A DNA stretch of 64,000 nucleotides from Streptomyces davaonensis JCM 4913 (lineage in GTDB: Bacteria; Actinomycetota; Actinomycetes; Streptomycetales; Streptomycetaceae): the NCBI RefSeq assembly GCF_000349325.1, contig NC_020504.1:6606053-6670052 (forward strand), in the 5' to 3' direction. Position numbers and translations under genes: made by a program. Shown here piece after piece: positions 25,049-33,271 of the stretch. Position 1 is the first letter of the stretch. Each line of letters opens with the position of its first letter. The notes beneath the pieces are model-generated. The model was given only the letters and a program-made list of their open reading frames with translations, did no database searches and was not told the DNA's origin.

Positions 25049-26338
25049 CTACCCCGGCCCCAACAACCGCGCGATCTCCAGCGCCATCCGCAGCTCCAGC
25101 GCATCCTGCTCCAGCGGCCGCCCCAGCAACTCCAGGGCCCGCCGCACCCGATACGTCACCGTGTTGCGCGCCACGAACAGCAGTTCGGCCGCCCCCTGCG
25201 GACTCCGGCCCTCGGCGAGGTACACCCGCAGCGTCTCCCGCAGCTCCCGCATCCGTGGATCGTCGGCCCCCAACGCCCCCAGCACCCGTGCCGCGAACCA
25301 CCGCGCATGTTCCGCGTCGGCCGTGAGCAGGGCCGCCGTGCTGACGTCGGTGTAGTCGCACAGCCAGCCCGTACGGCCGAGGCGGGACACGCGTTCGGCC
25401 TCGCGGGCGCCGCGGTGGCTGCGCCGGAAGCCCTCCACGCCGTAGCCGACCGGTCCGAGCGCCACCCGTAGAGGTCTGCGCTCGGGGACCAGCGCGGGCA
25501 GGGCGGCCAGCGCGTCGCGGGGCGGCTCGGCCGGCCAGCAGGCCCATGCCCACAGTTCGGTGGTGCCGTCCGGTACGGCCAGCAGGCTCTCGCCGCCTGC
25601 CGCTCGGCACAATTCGGCGGCCAGTTGGCGCAGTTCGTCGGGGGAGGTGTCCTGGGAGTGGGAGGTGACGATGAACGCCGCGTGGTGGCGGGCCAGTTCG
25701 TAGCCGAGGGTGCGCGCGGCGACCGGCCCGCCGATCGACCGTCCGGACAGCAGGTCGTCCACCGTTCGACGGCGGGCGGCCTCGGTGCTGCGTCGCCAGC
25801 GGTCCCGTTCGGCGACGTACTCCTCGGCCAGGCGGCTGGACTGGACGTCGGCGTAGACGAAGAGCAACTCGCTGATCCGGTGGACCTCCTGGGCGCGGAT
25901 GTCCTCGGGTTCCTTGTCGAGTGCCTCCATGAGTCGTGCGTGCAGATAGGCATGGCCTAGCCGCACGCCGCGCAGTACCCGGTCCAACGGGACGTTGCGG
26001 CGGGCCAGTTCGGCGATTCCGGCCACCGCGTGCGGCGCCACCAGGGAGGCGTTCGGCTCCGGTTCGGTGGCGAGGCCCCGCAGGGCCGTCAGGACGGTGG
26101 CCTCCACCGCCCGCTGGAACGGGGGGTACGCGCCGGGGGTGCCGTGCTCGGGCACCTGCCGCACGATGTGCGCCGCCATGTCCCGCGCCACCTCGACGGC
26201 CCAGCCGACCGGTCCCGGACCCAGCGGCACTTCGGCGATGGCCAGCGTCTCCGGGGGACACGCCGGTTGCGGCGGCACGGCGGACGACGGTGCCAGCCGG
26301 AGCAGCCACGATGATTCCGAACCGGCGCTCACACTCAC
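25049..26338 (-). CDS. PucR/CdaR-type helix-turn-helix regulator
   Basis: The 429-residue regulator has an N-terminal helical region (VEVARDMAAHIVRQVPEHG, RNVPLDRVLRGVRLGHAYL), a central GGDEF-like degenerate domain (HHAAFIVTSHSQDTSPDELRQLA, then LRVALGPVGYGVEGFRRSHRGA) and a C-terminal HTH_30 (VYLAEGRSPQGAAELLFVAR, then NTVTYRVRRALELLGRPL). GTG 26338 is the start. It is a lone gene upstream of a strong hairpin. Targets are unknown; the sulfur-import genes end 31 bp upstream and the MBL-fold gene lies downstream. Confidence 0.85.
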   Translation of the reverse strand: MSVSAGSESSWLLRLAPSSAVPPQPACPPETLAIAEVPLGPGPVGWAVEVARDMAAHIVRQVPEHGTPGAYPPFQRAVEATVLTALRGLATEPEPNASLVAPHAVAGIAELARRNVPLDRVLRGVRLGHAYLHARLMEALDKEPEDIRAQEVHRISELLFVYADVQSSRLAEEYVAERDRWRRSTEAARRRTVDDLLSGRSIGGPVAARTLGYELARHHAAFIVTSHSQDTSPDELRQLAAELCRAAGGESLLAVPDGTTELWAWACWPAEPPRDALAALPALVPERRPLRVALGPVGYGVEGFRRSHRGAREAERVSRLGRTGWLCDYTDVSTAALLTADAEHARWFAARVLGALGADDPRMRELRETLRVYLAEGRSPQGAAELLFVARNTVTYRVRRALELLGRPLEQDALELRMALEIARLLGPG

Positions 26339-26369
26339 TGGGTCAGTACAGCAGCCTGCGCCCCCCTCG

Positions 26370-27281
26370 TCACGACCGCGCCCCCGCCAGCCCCCTCGAC
26401 TGCAGCACCCGCCTCTCCAACGGCGCGAACAGCATCAGGTCCACCGTGATCCCGACCACCAGGATCTCCGCGATGGTGGCCAAGACCAGGGCCATGTCCT
26501 GGTACGTGCGGGCGTTCTCCAGCAGTTGCCCCAAGCCCAGTCCCAACTCCGGGGAGCTGGCGATGAGTTCGGCCGCCATCAAGGACCGCCAGGAGAATGC
26601 CCACCCCTGCTTCAGCCCCGCCAGATAGCCGGGCAGCGCCGCGGGCAGCAGGATGTGGCGGACCCGGGCGGGGCCGGTGGCGCCGAGTACCCGGCCGGCC
26701 CGCAGGTACAGCGGCGGCACCTGGTCCACGCCCGCCAGCAGCCCGTTCGCGATGGACGGTACGGCGCCCAGCAGGACGACCGCGTAGATGGTGGCGTCGG
26801 TGAGCCCGAACCACACGACCGCCGCCGGTACCCACGCCACCGATGGCAACGACTGGAGCCCCGACAGCACGGGACCGATCCCGACCCGCAGCGACCGCAC
26901 CGCGCCGAGCAGCAGTCCCAGCGCCGTGCCGATGACGACGGCCGCCGCGAAGCCGAGGGCGCCGCGCTGCATGCTCGTCCACACCGTGGAGAACAGCGTG
27001 CCCTCGTACCACTGGTCCGACAGGGCCCGCCACACGTCCGTCGGCGAGGGCAGCAGATAGTGCGGCTTGACCTCGGCCTCGTAGGCGAGCTGCCAGGCCA
27101 GCAGGACGAGCGCGGCGGCGGCCACCGGCGGCAGCACCCGCTCCCGCAGGATCTGCCGCAACGGTGTCCGGGCGGAGCCGACGGGAGCGCTGTCCAGCGC
27201 GTCGAGACCGGCCTCGACGGCCGCGGTCTCCTGGGCCTCCGGTGCGTTCTTCCTGGTCGCCACCGTCTCACCGGCGCCCAT
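26370..27281 (-). CDS. SsuC-like ABC transporter permease
   Basis: The 303-residue inner-membrane permease has about six helices and the binding-protein-dependent transport signature in ELIASSPELGLGLGQLL, including the EAA-like loop KQGWAFSWRSLMAAELI. It belongs to the nitrate/sulfonate/taurine family (SsuC/TauC). Its start lies inside the end of the ATPase gene (14-nt overlap). With the ATPase and binding protein it forms an importer for sulfate or organosulfur compounds feeding the adjacent cysCDN genes. Confidence 0.85.
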   Translation of the reverse strand: MGAGETVATRKNAPEAQETAAVEAGLDALDSAPVGSARTPLRQILRERVLPPVAAAALVLLAWQLAYEAEVKPHYLLPSPTDVWRALSDQWYEGTLFSTVWTSMQRGALGFAAAVVIGTALGLLLGAVRSLRVGIGPVLSGLQSLPSVAWVPAAVVWFGLTDATIYAVVLLGAVPSIANGLLAGVDQVPPLYLRAGRVLGATGPARVRHILLPAALPGYLAGLKQGWAFSWRSLMAAELIASSPELGLGLGQLLENARTYQDMALVLATIAEILVVGITVDLMLFAPLERRVLQSRGLAGARS

Positions 27282-28056
27282 GGCGGCGGATCTCCTCCCG
27301 CAGAGCGTCGGTGACCCGGGCCGTCAGCGCGGCCTCCGGGAGGTCGGAGTCGGTCCACTCGCGGGCGACGCGGCCGGGGCGGGAGGACAGCAGCACGATC
27401 CGCTGCCCGAGCCGCACCGCCTCGCGGACGTTGTGAGTGACGAACAGGACGGTGAGGTTGTTCTCGGTCCAGATCCGGGTGAGCTCCTCGTGGAGCACAT
27501 CCCGGGTGATGGCGTCGAGCGCGGCGAACGGCTCGTCCATCAGCAGCACATCGCTCTCCTGGGCGAGCGCGCGGGCCAGGGCGACGCGCTGGCGCATACC
27601 GCCGGACAGCTCGTGGACACGCTTGCCGTAGGCGTCCTTCAGCCGGACCAGTTCGAGGAGCCGGCGGGCCTCCTCGGGCCGCTCGCTCCGGGGCACTCCG
27701 CGCAGCCGCAGGGCGAGTTCGACGTTGCGGCCCGCGGTGAGCCAGGGGAACAGGGCGTGCTCCTGGAACATCAGCGCGGGCCGTCGGCCGCCGGTGACCT
27801 CGATGGCGCCCGCGGAGGGCCGGTCAAGTCCCGCTACCAGGTTGAGGAGCGTCGACTTGCCGCAGCCCGAGGCGCCTAACACACAGACGAACTCCCCGCG
27901 GCCTACGGTCAGATCGATGTCGTCCAGGACCGTCTGGCGCCGCCCCGCGGTGTCGAACCACTTGGAGACATGGGTGAGCCGTACGGCCGGCTCCTCCGCC
28001 TCGGCCAGGGCGATCGGGCGGGCCGACGATAGGGCCCGCAGCGCCGTTTCTGACAT
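27268..28056 (-). CDS. SsuB-like ABC transporter ATP-binding protein
   Basis: The 262-residue ATPase begins MSETALRALSSARPIALAEA. It has Walker A LGASGCGKSTLL, Q-loop MFQEHALFPWL, signature VHELSGGMRQRVALARAL, Walker B VLLMDEPFAALD and H-loop LFVTHNVREAV. The Q-loop and the ALFPWL sequence match the nitrate/sulfonate/taurine group. AAGGA lies 10 bp before ATG 28056. It energises the SsuC-like permease, with which it overlaps. Confidence 0.9.
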   Translation of the reverse strand: MSETALRALSSARPIALAEAEEPAVRLTHVSKWFDTAGRRQTVLDDIDLTVGRGEFVCVLGASGCGKSTLLNLVAGLDRPSAGAIEVTGGRRPALMFQEHALFPWLTAGRNVELALRLRGVPRSERPEEARRLLELVRLKDAYGKRVHELSGGMRQRVALARALAQESDVLLMDEPFAALDAITRDVLHEELTRIWTENNLTVLFVTHNVREAVRLGQRIVLLSSRPGRVAREWTDSDLPEAALTARVTDALREEIRRHGRR

Positions 28057-28075
28057 GGGATCAAATCCTTCGGGT

Positions 28076-29218
28076 TCAGGTGGTCGGAGTGGCCCTGACG
28101 CCGAGTTCGGCGTCGTCCACGGCCGGTTCGCCCCGTTCGGCGAGGACCCGGTTGAGGGGGCGCAGATCGAAGATTCCGTCCAGGGCCGCACGGTTGCCGT
28201 CGAGCAGCCCGAGCCCGTCGGCCCGCTCGGCCTCCTCGGCGAGCGTCGCGGCGAGGGGATCGTCGGTGAGGGTCACATGCCGCCAGGCCGCGTCGAGGAC
28301 GCCGCGCTCCAGTGGCCGTCCGGTCACGTTCTCGATGGCGTCGTTGACGGCCGCCTTCCCGTCGTCGGGACGGCTCTTCAGCCAGGCGTTGGTGCGTACC
28401 GAACCGCGCAGCACGGCCTCGACGACGTCGGGATGCTCGGCCAGGAAGGTCGGCGACACCACCACCAGGGCGGTGACGAACGCGCCGTCGTCCCACAGGT
28501 CCGCCTCGTCGAGGAGCACCCGTCCGCCGGCGGCGACGAGTTGGGCCGCCACCGGCTCCGGCACCCATGCCCCGTCGATCGTGCCCCGCCGGAAACTGGT
28601 CGGGATCTCCTTGGACGACTGCCGTACCACGGTGACGTCACCGCGCCCGGTGCGCGGGTCCACCTCCCAGCCCTGCTCGCGGATCCAGTGCAGCAGCGCG
28701 ACGTCCTGGGTGTTGCCCGCCTCCGGCGTCGCGATCCTGAGGCCCCGCACGTCGGTGCCGCGCACCTTCGCGTCGGCGTCGACGACCAGCGCGACCCCAC
28801 CCGAGGCGGCGCCCGAGACGATCCGCAGACCGCGCCCCTCGGAGCGCAGATAGCCGTTGACCGCGGGCGACGGTCCCATCCACGCGATGTCCACGGCGCC
28901 CGCGTTGAGCGCCTCCAGCGCCGACGGGCCGCCGTTGAAGACCTGTGTGCGCAGCCGGGTGCCGCCCAGCTCGCGGGTGAACCAGCCCTTCTGGACCCCG
29001 GCGAGCGCGGTGGCATGGGTGACGTTGGCGAAGTAGCCGACGGAGACCTCGTCCGCCGACAGCGGTGGTCCGGTGCCCACGGCCGGTGCCGCCGCCACCG
29101 GCGCCCGGGACCCGTAGCCGCAGCCCGCCGCCAGGAACAGCAGCAGGAGCAGCGCCAGGGCCGCGCGGAGCGGACGCCGGGAGCGGTGGAGTGCCGGGCG
29201 ATGCTCAGGCAGCCGCAT
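28076..29218 (-). CDS. SsuA-like substrate-binding lipoprotein
   Basis: The 380-residue protein has a lipoprotein signal (ALALLLLLFLAAGCGYGSR, lipobox LAAGC, Cys33). The mature domain is of the SsuA/TauA/NMT1 type: VSVGYFANVTHATALAGVQKG, QVFNGGPSALEALNAGAVDIAW, ATPEAGNTQDVALLHW and IDGAWVPEPVAAQLV. It should capture an aliphatic sulfonate, sulfate ester or related ligand outside the membrane. The gene overlaps the end of cysN by 14 nt, so import is co-expressed with sulfate activation. Confidence 0.85.
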   Translation of the reverse strand: MRLPEHRPALHRSRRPLRAALALLLLLFLAAGCGYGSRAPVAAAPAVGTGPPLSADEVSVGYFANVTHATALAGVQKGWFTRELGGTRLRTQVFNGGPSALEALNAGAVDIAWMGPSPAVNGYLRSEGRGLRIVSGAASGGVALVVDADAKVRGTDVRGLRIATPEAGNTQDVALLHWIREQGWEVDPRTGRGDVTVVRQSSKEIPTSFRRGTIDGAWVPEPVAAQLVAAGGRVLLDEADLWDDGAFVTALVVVSPTFLAEHPDVVEAVLRGSVRTNAWLKSRPDDGKAAVNDAIENVTGRPLERGVLDAAWRHVTLTDDPLAATLAEEAERADGLGLLDGNRAALDGIFDLRPLNRVLAERGEPAVDDAELGVRATPTT

Positions 29219-30602
29219 CGGGGGGTCCCGGAGCGGTCGCGCCGACCATGCCCGCGGTCAGCGTGGAGCCGTCGGCCGGGTCGATCAGGACGAAGGAGCC
29301 GGTGCGTCGGCTGTCCTCGTACCGGTCGAACGCGAGCCGTTCGGAGGTGCGCAGGGCGACCTGGCCGATCTCGTTCAGGTCGAGCCTGCCCGGCCCGTTG
29401 ATCCGGCGGACCACCGCGCGCACCGTGCGCGTGGTGTGCTTCAGCAGCACGTGGTCGCCGGGCTTGAGCGGCCGTTCGTGCAGATGGCACACGGCCGCCT
29501 CGACGTCCCGGGACACCGCGGGCAGCGCCGCCGCCGGGACGATCAGGTCGCCCCGGGAGACGTCGATGTCGTCGGCGAGCCGCAGTGCGCCGGACTGCGG
29601 TGAGCGGACCAGCTCGGCCGGTTCGCCCAGTACGTCGATGCCGGTGACGGTGGTGGTGCGCCCGGACGGCAGCACGGTGACCCGGTCGCCGACCCGCAGC
29701 GCGCCGGAGGCGAGCTGACCGGCGTAGAGGCGGACGTCGCCGGAGCGGATGACGTACTGGACCGGGAACCGGGCGGGTCCGTCGGTCACCTCGTCCGCCA
29801 CGGGGACGGTCTCCAGGTGCGCGAGGACGGTCGGGCCGTCGTACCAGTCCATGCGCGTGGACTTCTCGACGACGTTGTCACCGGCGAGCGCGGAGATCGG
29901 GATCGCGGTGACCTCGGGAATGCCGAGTTCCGTGACGATCCGGTCGAACTCCTCGACGATGCCCCGGAACACGGATTCCTCGTAGCCGACGAGGTCCATC
30001 TTGTTGACGGCGAGGACCACGTGCGGCACCCGCAGCAGCGCTGCGACGGCCGCGTGCCGCCGGGTCTGCTCGACCACGCCCTTGCGGGCGTCGACGAGGA
30101 TCACGGTCAGCGTGGCCGTGGAGGCGCCGGTGACCATGTTGCGGGTGTACTGCACGTGTCCCGGGGTGTCGGCGAGGATGAACCGGCGCCGGGGTGTGGC
30201 GAAGTAGCGGTAGGCGACGTCGATGGTGATGCCCTGCTCGCGCTCGGCGCGCAGCCCGTCGGTGAGCAGGGCCAGGTCGGGGCCCTCGCCGGAGGAGGCG
30301 CGGGCGACGGCCTCCAGCTGGTCGGCGAGGACGGACTTCGAATCGTGCAGCAGCCGCCCTACGAGGGTGGACTTGCCGTCGTCCACCGAGCCGGCGGTGG
30401 CCCAGCGGAGCAGGTCCGCCTCGGCCGCGGTCGGCTCCGAGGGCCGGTCGGTGGCCATGGGGGTCACGCGTCCTTTCTGCGCGCCGGACCCGGCGGTCAG
30501 CCGGGACCTGGCTTCCTGGAAGATGCCGCGCACCATCAGCGCGGCGGTGGAATGGGCAGTGGAGTGCGGGGGCTGGCCGAGGGCCGTCAGATCGGCGGTC
30601 AC
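29205..30602 (-). CDS. cysN: Sulfate adenylyltransferase subunit 1 (GTPase)
   Basis: The 465-residue CysN GTPase drives ATP sulfurylase: G1 GSVDDGKSTLVGRLLHDS, G2 EQGITIDVAYRYF, G3 ADTPGHVQYTRNM and G4 AVNKMDLV. The EF-Tu-like beta-barrels follow. With CysD it makes adenosine 5'-phosphosulfate (APS) from sulfate and ATP. The first start (GTG 30602) lies 1 bp after the cysD stop and the next 48 codons have strong third-position GC, so I use it. ATG 30458, or GTG 30467 close behind AAAGGA, would give the usual shorter N-terminus. Confidence 0.92.
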   Translation of the reverse strand: MTADLTALGQPPHSTAHSTAALMVRGIFQEARSRLTAGSGAQKGRVTPMATDRPSEPTAAEADLLRWATAGSVDDGKSTLVGRLLHDSKSVLADQLEAVARASSGEGPDLALLTDGLRAEREQGITIDVAYRYFATPRRRFILADTPGHVQYTRNMVTGASTATLTVILVDARKGVVEQTRRHAAVAALLRVPHVVLAVNKMDLVGYEESVFRGIVEEFDRIVTELGIPEVTAIPISALAGDNVVEKSTRMDWYDGPTVLAHLETVPVADEVTDGPARFPVQYVIRSGDVRLYAGQLASGALRVGDRVTVLPSGRTTTVTGIDVLGEPAELVRSPQSGALRLADDIDVSRGDLIVPAAALPAVSRDVEAAVCHLHERPLKPGDHVLLKHTTRTVRAVVRRINGPGRLDLNEIGQVALRTSERLAFDRYEDSRRTGSFVLIDPADGSTLTAGMVGATAPGPPDAAA

Positions 30603-30603
30603 G

Positions 30604-31512
30604 TCAGAAGTACCCCTCGCGTTTGCGGTCCTCCATCGCGGCCTCCGACAGCCGGTCGTCGGCGCGGGTGGCGCCGCGCTCGGTGAGCCGGGAGGCGGTG
30701 ATCTCGACGATCACCTCGTCGACCCCGGAGGCCTCGGACAGGACGGCGCCGGTGCAGGACATGTCGCCGACGGTGCGGTAGCGCACCCGGCGCTTCTCCA
30801 CCGGTTCGCCGCCGCGCGGGCCGCCCCAGTCGCCCGGCGCCAGCCACATCCCGGACCGCAGGAACACCTCACGCTCGTGCGCGAAGTAGATGGACGGCAG
30901 CTCGATGCCCTCGCGGGCGATGTACTGCCACACGTCCAGCTCGGTCCAGTTGGACAGCGGGAAGATGCGCACATGCTCGCCGGGCAGATGACGGCCGTTG
31001 TACAGCTGCCACAGCTCCGGCCGCTGGCGGCGCGGGTCCCACGTGCCGAACTCGTCGCGCAGGGAGAAGACCCGCTCCTTGGCCCGCGCCTTCTCCTCGT
31101 CGCGCCGTCCGCCGCCGAACACCGCGTCGAACCCGCCGCCGCTGATCGCCTCCAGCAGCGGCAGCGTCTGGAGCGGATTGCGGGTGCCGTCGGGACGTTC
31201 GCGCAGCACACCCCGGTCGATGTAGTCCTGTACGGACGCCACATGGAGGGTGAGTCCATGTGCGGCCACCACCCGGTCCCGGTAGGCGAGCACCTCCGGG
31301 AAGTTGTGCCCGGTGTCCACGTGCAGCAGCGCGAACGGCAGCGGCGCCGGCGCGAACGCCTTCAGCGCCAGATGCAGCATCACCACGGAGTCCTTGCCGC
31401 CGGAGAACAACAGCACCGGCTTCTCGAACTCCCCGGCCACCTCCCGGAAGATGTAGGCAGCCTCCGCCTCCAGTACGTCGGTGTGCCCGAGCCGGGCGGC
31501 AACCGTCGTCAT
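30604..31512 (-). CDS. cysD: Sulfate adenylyltransferase subunit 2
   Basis: The 302-residue CysD is the catalytic subunit of ATP sulfurylase. It has the PP-loop LLFSGGKDSVVMLHLALKAF, HVDTGHNFPEV, FGGGRRDEEKARAKERVFS and IFPLSNWTELDVWQYI, and ends in the typical EDRKREGYF. Length is normal. ATG 31512 overlaps the cysC stop (ATGA). It couples with CysN to produce APS in the cytoplasm. Confidence 0.95.
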   Translation of the reverse strand: MTTVAARLGHTDVLEAEAAYIFREVAGEFEKPVLLFSGGKDSVVMLHLALKAFAPAPLPFALLHVDTGHNFPEVLAYRDRVVAAHGLTLHVASVQDYIDRGVLRERPDGTRNPLQTLPLLEAISGGGFDAVFGGGRRDEEKARAKERVFSLRDEFGTWDPRRQRPELWQLYNGRHLPGEHVRIFPLSNWTELDVWQYIAREGIELPSIYFAHEREVFLRSGMWLAPGDWGGPRGGEPVEKRRVRYRTVGDMSCTGAVLSEASGVDEVIVEITASRLTERGATRADDRLSEAAMEDRKREGYF

Positions 31513-32057
31513 AGCAGCCCCCGTTGCGTCATGAGCGCATGGACGGCGGTCACCGACTCGTCCACGGACTGGAGTTGGGTCTCCACCTTCGCGTCCGGTG
31601 TCTGGGGCGGCTCATAGGGGTCGTCGATCCCGGTGAGTCCGGACAGCCGTCCGGCCCGGGCCTGCGCGTACAGGCCCTTCACATCGCGTACGGCGCACAC
31701 CTGGAGGGGAGTTGCGACATGCACCTCCAGATACGGGGTGGCGCTCGCCTCGTGCCGCTTGCGGACCGCCTCGCGGCTGTCGGCGTACGGCGCGATGACC
31801 GGGACCAGCACCAGGATGCCGTTGCGGGCCAGCACCTCGGCGACCAGGCCGATGCGCTGCACGTTGGTGTCCCGGTCCTCGCGGGTGAAGCCGAGGCCGG
31901 CGCTGAGGAAGGTGCGTATCTCGTCGCCGTCGAGGACCTCGACCCGGTGTCCCTCCCGGGTGAGGCGGCTTGCCAGTGCTTGTGCGAGCGTCGTCTTGCC
32001 GGAGCTGGGCAGCCCGGTCAGCCACACCGTGGCGCCCGGGGTCGGCGGGGTCCTCAT
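31509..32057 (-). CDS. cysC: Adenylyl-sulfate kinase
   Basis: The 182-residue APS kinase converts APS and ATP to PAPS. It has Walker A WLTGLPSSGKTTLAQAL, VEVLDGDEIRTFLSAGLGF, REDRDTNVQRIGLVAEVLAR and the lid-like CAVRDVKGLYAQARAGRLSG. AAGGAGC lies upstream of ATG 32057. The start overlaps the sulfotransferase stop and its stop overlaps cysD, so PAPS synthesis and use are translationally coupled. No PAPS reductase gene is present beside it. Confidence 0.95.
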   Translation of the reverse strand: MRTPPTPGATVWLTGLPSSGKTTLAQALASRLTREGHRVEVLDGDEIRTFLSAGLGFTREDRDTNVQRIGLVAEVLARNGILVLVPVIAPYADSREAVRKRHEASATPYLEVHVATPLQVCAVRDVKGLYAQARAGRLSGLTGIDDPYEPPQTPDAKVETQLQSVDESVTAVHALMTQRGLL

Positions 32058-33166
32058 GCGCTGCTCCTTGCCGTCGTGCCGGCCATGGGGACGACGCCGT
32101 GCGCGGCGAGTACGGAGAACCCGGCGGCGCACGCCTGGTCCAGCTCCTCGCGCTCGGCGTCGGGCAGGTCCCGCCAGGACGACGAGGGCGCGCCCACTTT
32201 GGCCGCGCTGCGGCGCTCCCAGTCGGTGTCCACGAAGTCCGGGCCGAGGAACTCGCCGATGCGGTGCAGGGACTCCTCGGGTGCGGTGAGCAGGTCCTCG
32301 TACCACACGTGCAGCACGTTCTCCTGCGGCAGCACGGACATCGCCTCCATGCCGCGCTGCATCTCGTCGGCCCAGTACGTGCCGAACAGCGAGACCGGCA
32401 GCCGGTAGTCGCGCACGGCGTCCGCGTCGAAACGGTCCGGCAGGAACGGCAGCAGCTCGTCCGGTACGAAGCCCAGGTCCCGTTCGGCGTCCTGCGCGGG
32501 AGTGTCGGCGTACGGGTCGTGGCCGAGGGTGAGATGCAGGGCCATCACCACCGCCGCCATCCGGAAGCCGGTGTGCCGGCTCATCGACAGCGCGGTGTCC
32601 CGGCCGTCGCGCACGATGTGCAGATAGCGGGCGTCGGGGAAGTGCTCGCGGAACTGTCCGGCGAGGATCAGCGAGCCGCCGCTGCGCTCGGCCCACAGGG
32701 TCTTGCCGAAGCGGGTGCACAGCCAGGCGAACATGCGCCGGTAGTGCTCGCCGGCCCGGGCGTCCGGGAACTCGGCGACGGCCGCCCGGAGTTCGTCGTA
32801 CAGCTCGTCCGGGGTGTCGGAGAGGTGGGGGAGCGTGGTCATCAGGACGGCCGGGACACCGGTGTCGGCCTGGAACCGGGTGGTCGCCGAGGGGCGGTAG
32901 AGGACTTCCCTGGGGGCGAGTCCGTTGGCGCCCAGCAGTCGGTTGACGGCGTTGCGGGAGGACAGGACGGACCAGAACTCCGCCGCCGTGAGGGGGCCTT
33001 CGGGGAAGACCCGGGCGGTGATCCGGTACATGTCGGTGAGGTGGTTGAAGAGCTCCGACAGGCTGAGGGCCTGAGGGTGCTCGCGCAGTAACTCGGAGAC
33101 CAGGGTCGAGCCACAGCGTCCGGTGCCGGTGACGAAGACCTGGCCCGGTGAGGTCGGGGTGGGCAT
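32054..33166 (-). CDS. PAPS-dependent sulfotransferase
   Basis: The 370-residue enzyme begins MPTPTSPGQVFVTGTGRCGS; the loop GTGRCGSTLVSELL is the 5'-phosphosulfate-binding loop, and IVRDGRDTALSMSRHTGF is the 3'-phosphate-binding element. It is larger than plain aryl sulfotransferases and belongs to the Stf0/Sulfotransfer_3-like group. It would move a sulfuryl group from PAPS to a hydroxyl. The stop overlaps cysC (ATGA), and the type III PKS gene ends about 105 bp upstream, so a phenolic or pyrone product of that enzyme is the most economical acceptor (inference). Confidence 0.85.
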   Translation of the reverse strand: MPTPTSPGQVFVTGTGRCGSTLVSELLREHPQALSLSELFNHLTDMYRITARVFPEGPLTAAEFWSVLSSRNAVNRLLGANGLAPREVLYRPSATTRFQADTGVPAVLMTTLPHLSDTPDELYDELRAAVAEFPDARAGEHYRRMFAWLCTRFGKTLWAERSGGSLILAGQFREHFPDARYLHIVRDGRDTALSMSRHTGFRMAAVVMALHLTLGHDPYADTPAQDAERDLGFVPDELLPFLPDRFDADAVRDYRLPVSLFGTYWADEMQRGMEAMSVLPQENVLHVWYEDLLTAPEESLHRIGEFLGPDFVDTDWERRSAAKVGAPSSSWRDLPDAEREELDQACAAGFSVLAAHGVVPMAGTTARSSA

Positions 33167-33235
33167 GGCGCAGCTGTTCCTTCCGTGCGTCCTTGGGGTG
33201 GTGTCCGTGGGTCGTGCGGGAAGGTGCTCCGGGCG

Positions 33236-33257
33236 CCGACGGAGTGCGGTCCGTCGG
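33236..33257 (-). terminator. Hairpin between the PKS and sulfotransferase genes
   Basis: CCGACGGA (33236-33243) and TCCGTCGG (33250-33257) form a perfect 8-bp stem with loop GTGCGG, just after the PKS stop at 33272 in the leftward direction. There is no T tract. It may protect the PKS mRNA end or partly terminate, setting different levels for the PKS and the downstream sulfur genes. Confidence 0.4.
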
Positions 33258-33271
33258 TGCCCCGGCCGGTG

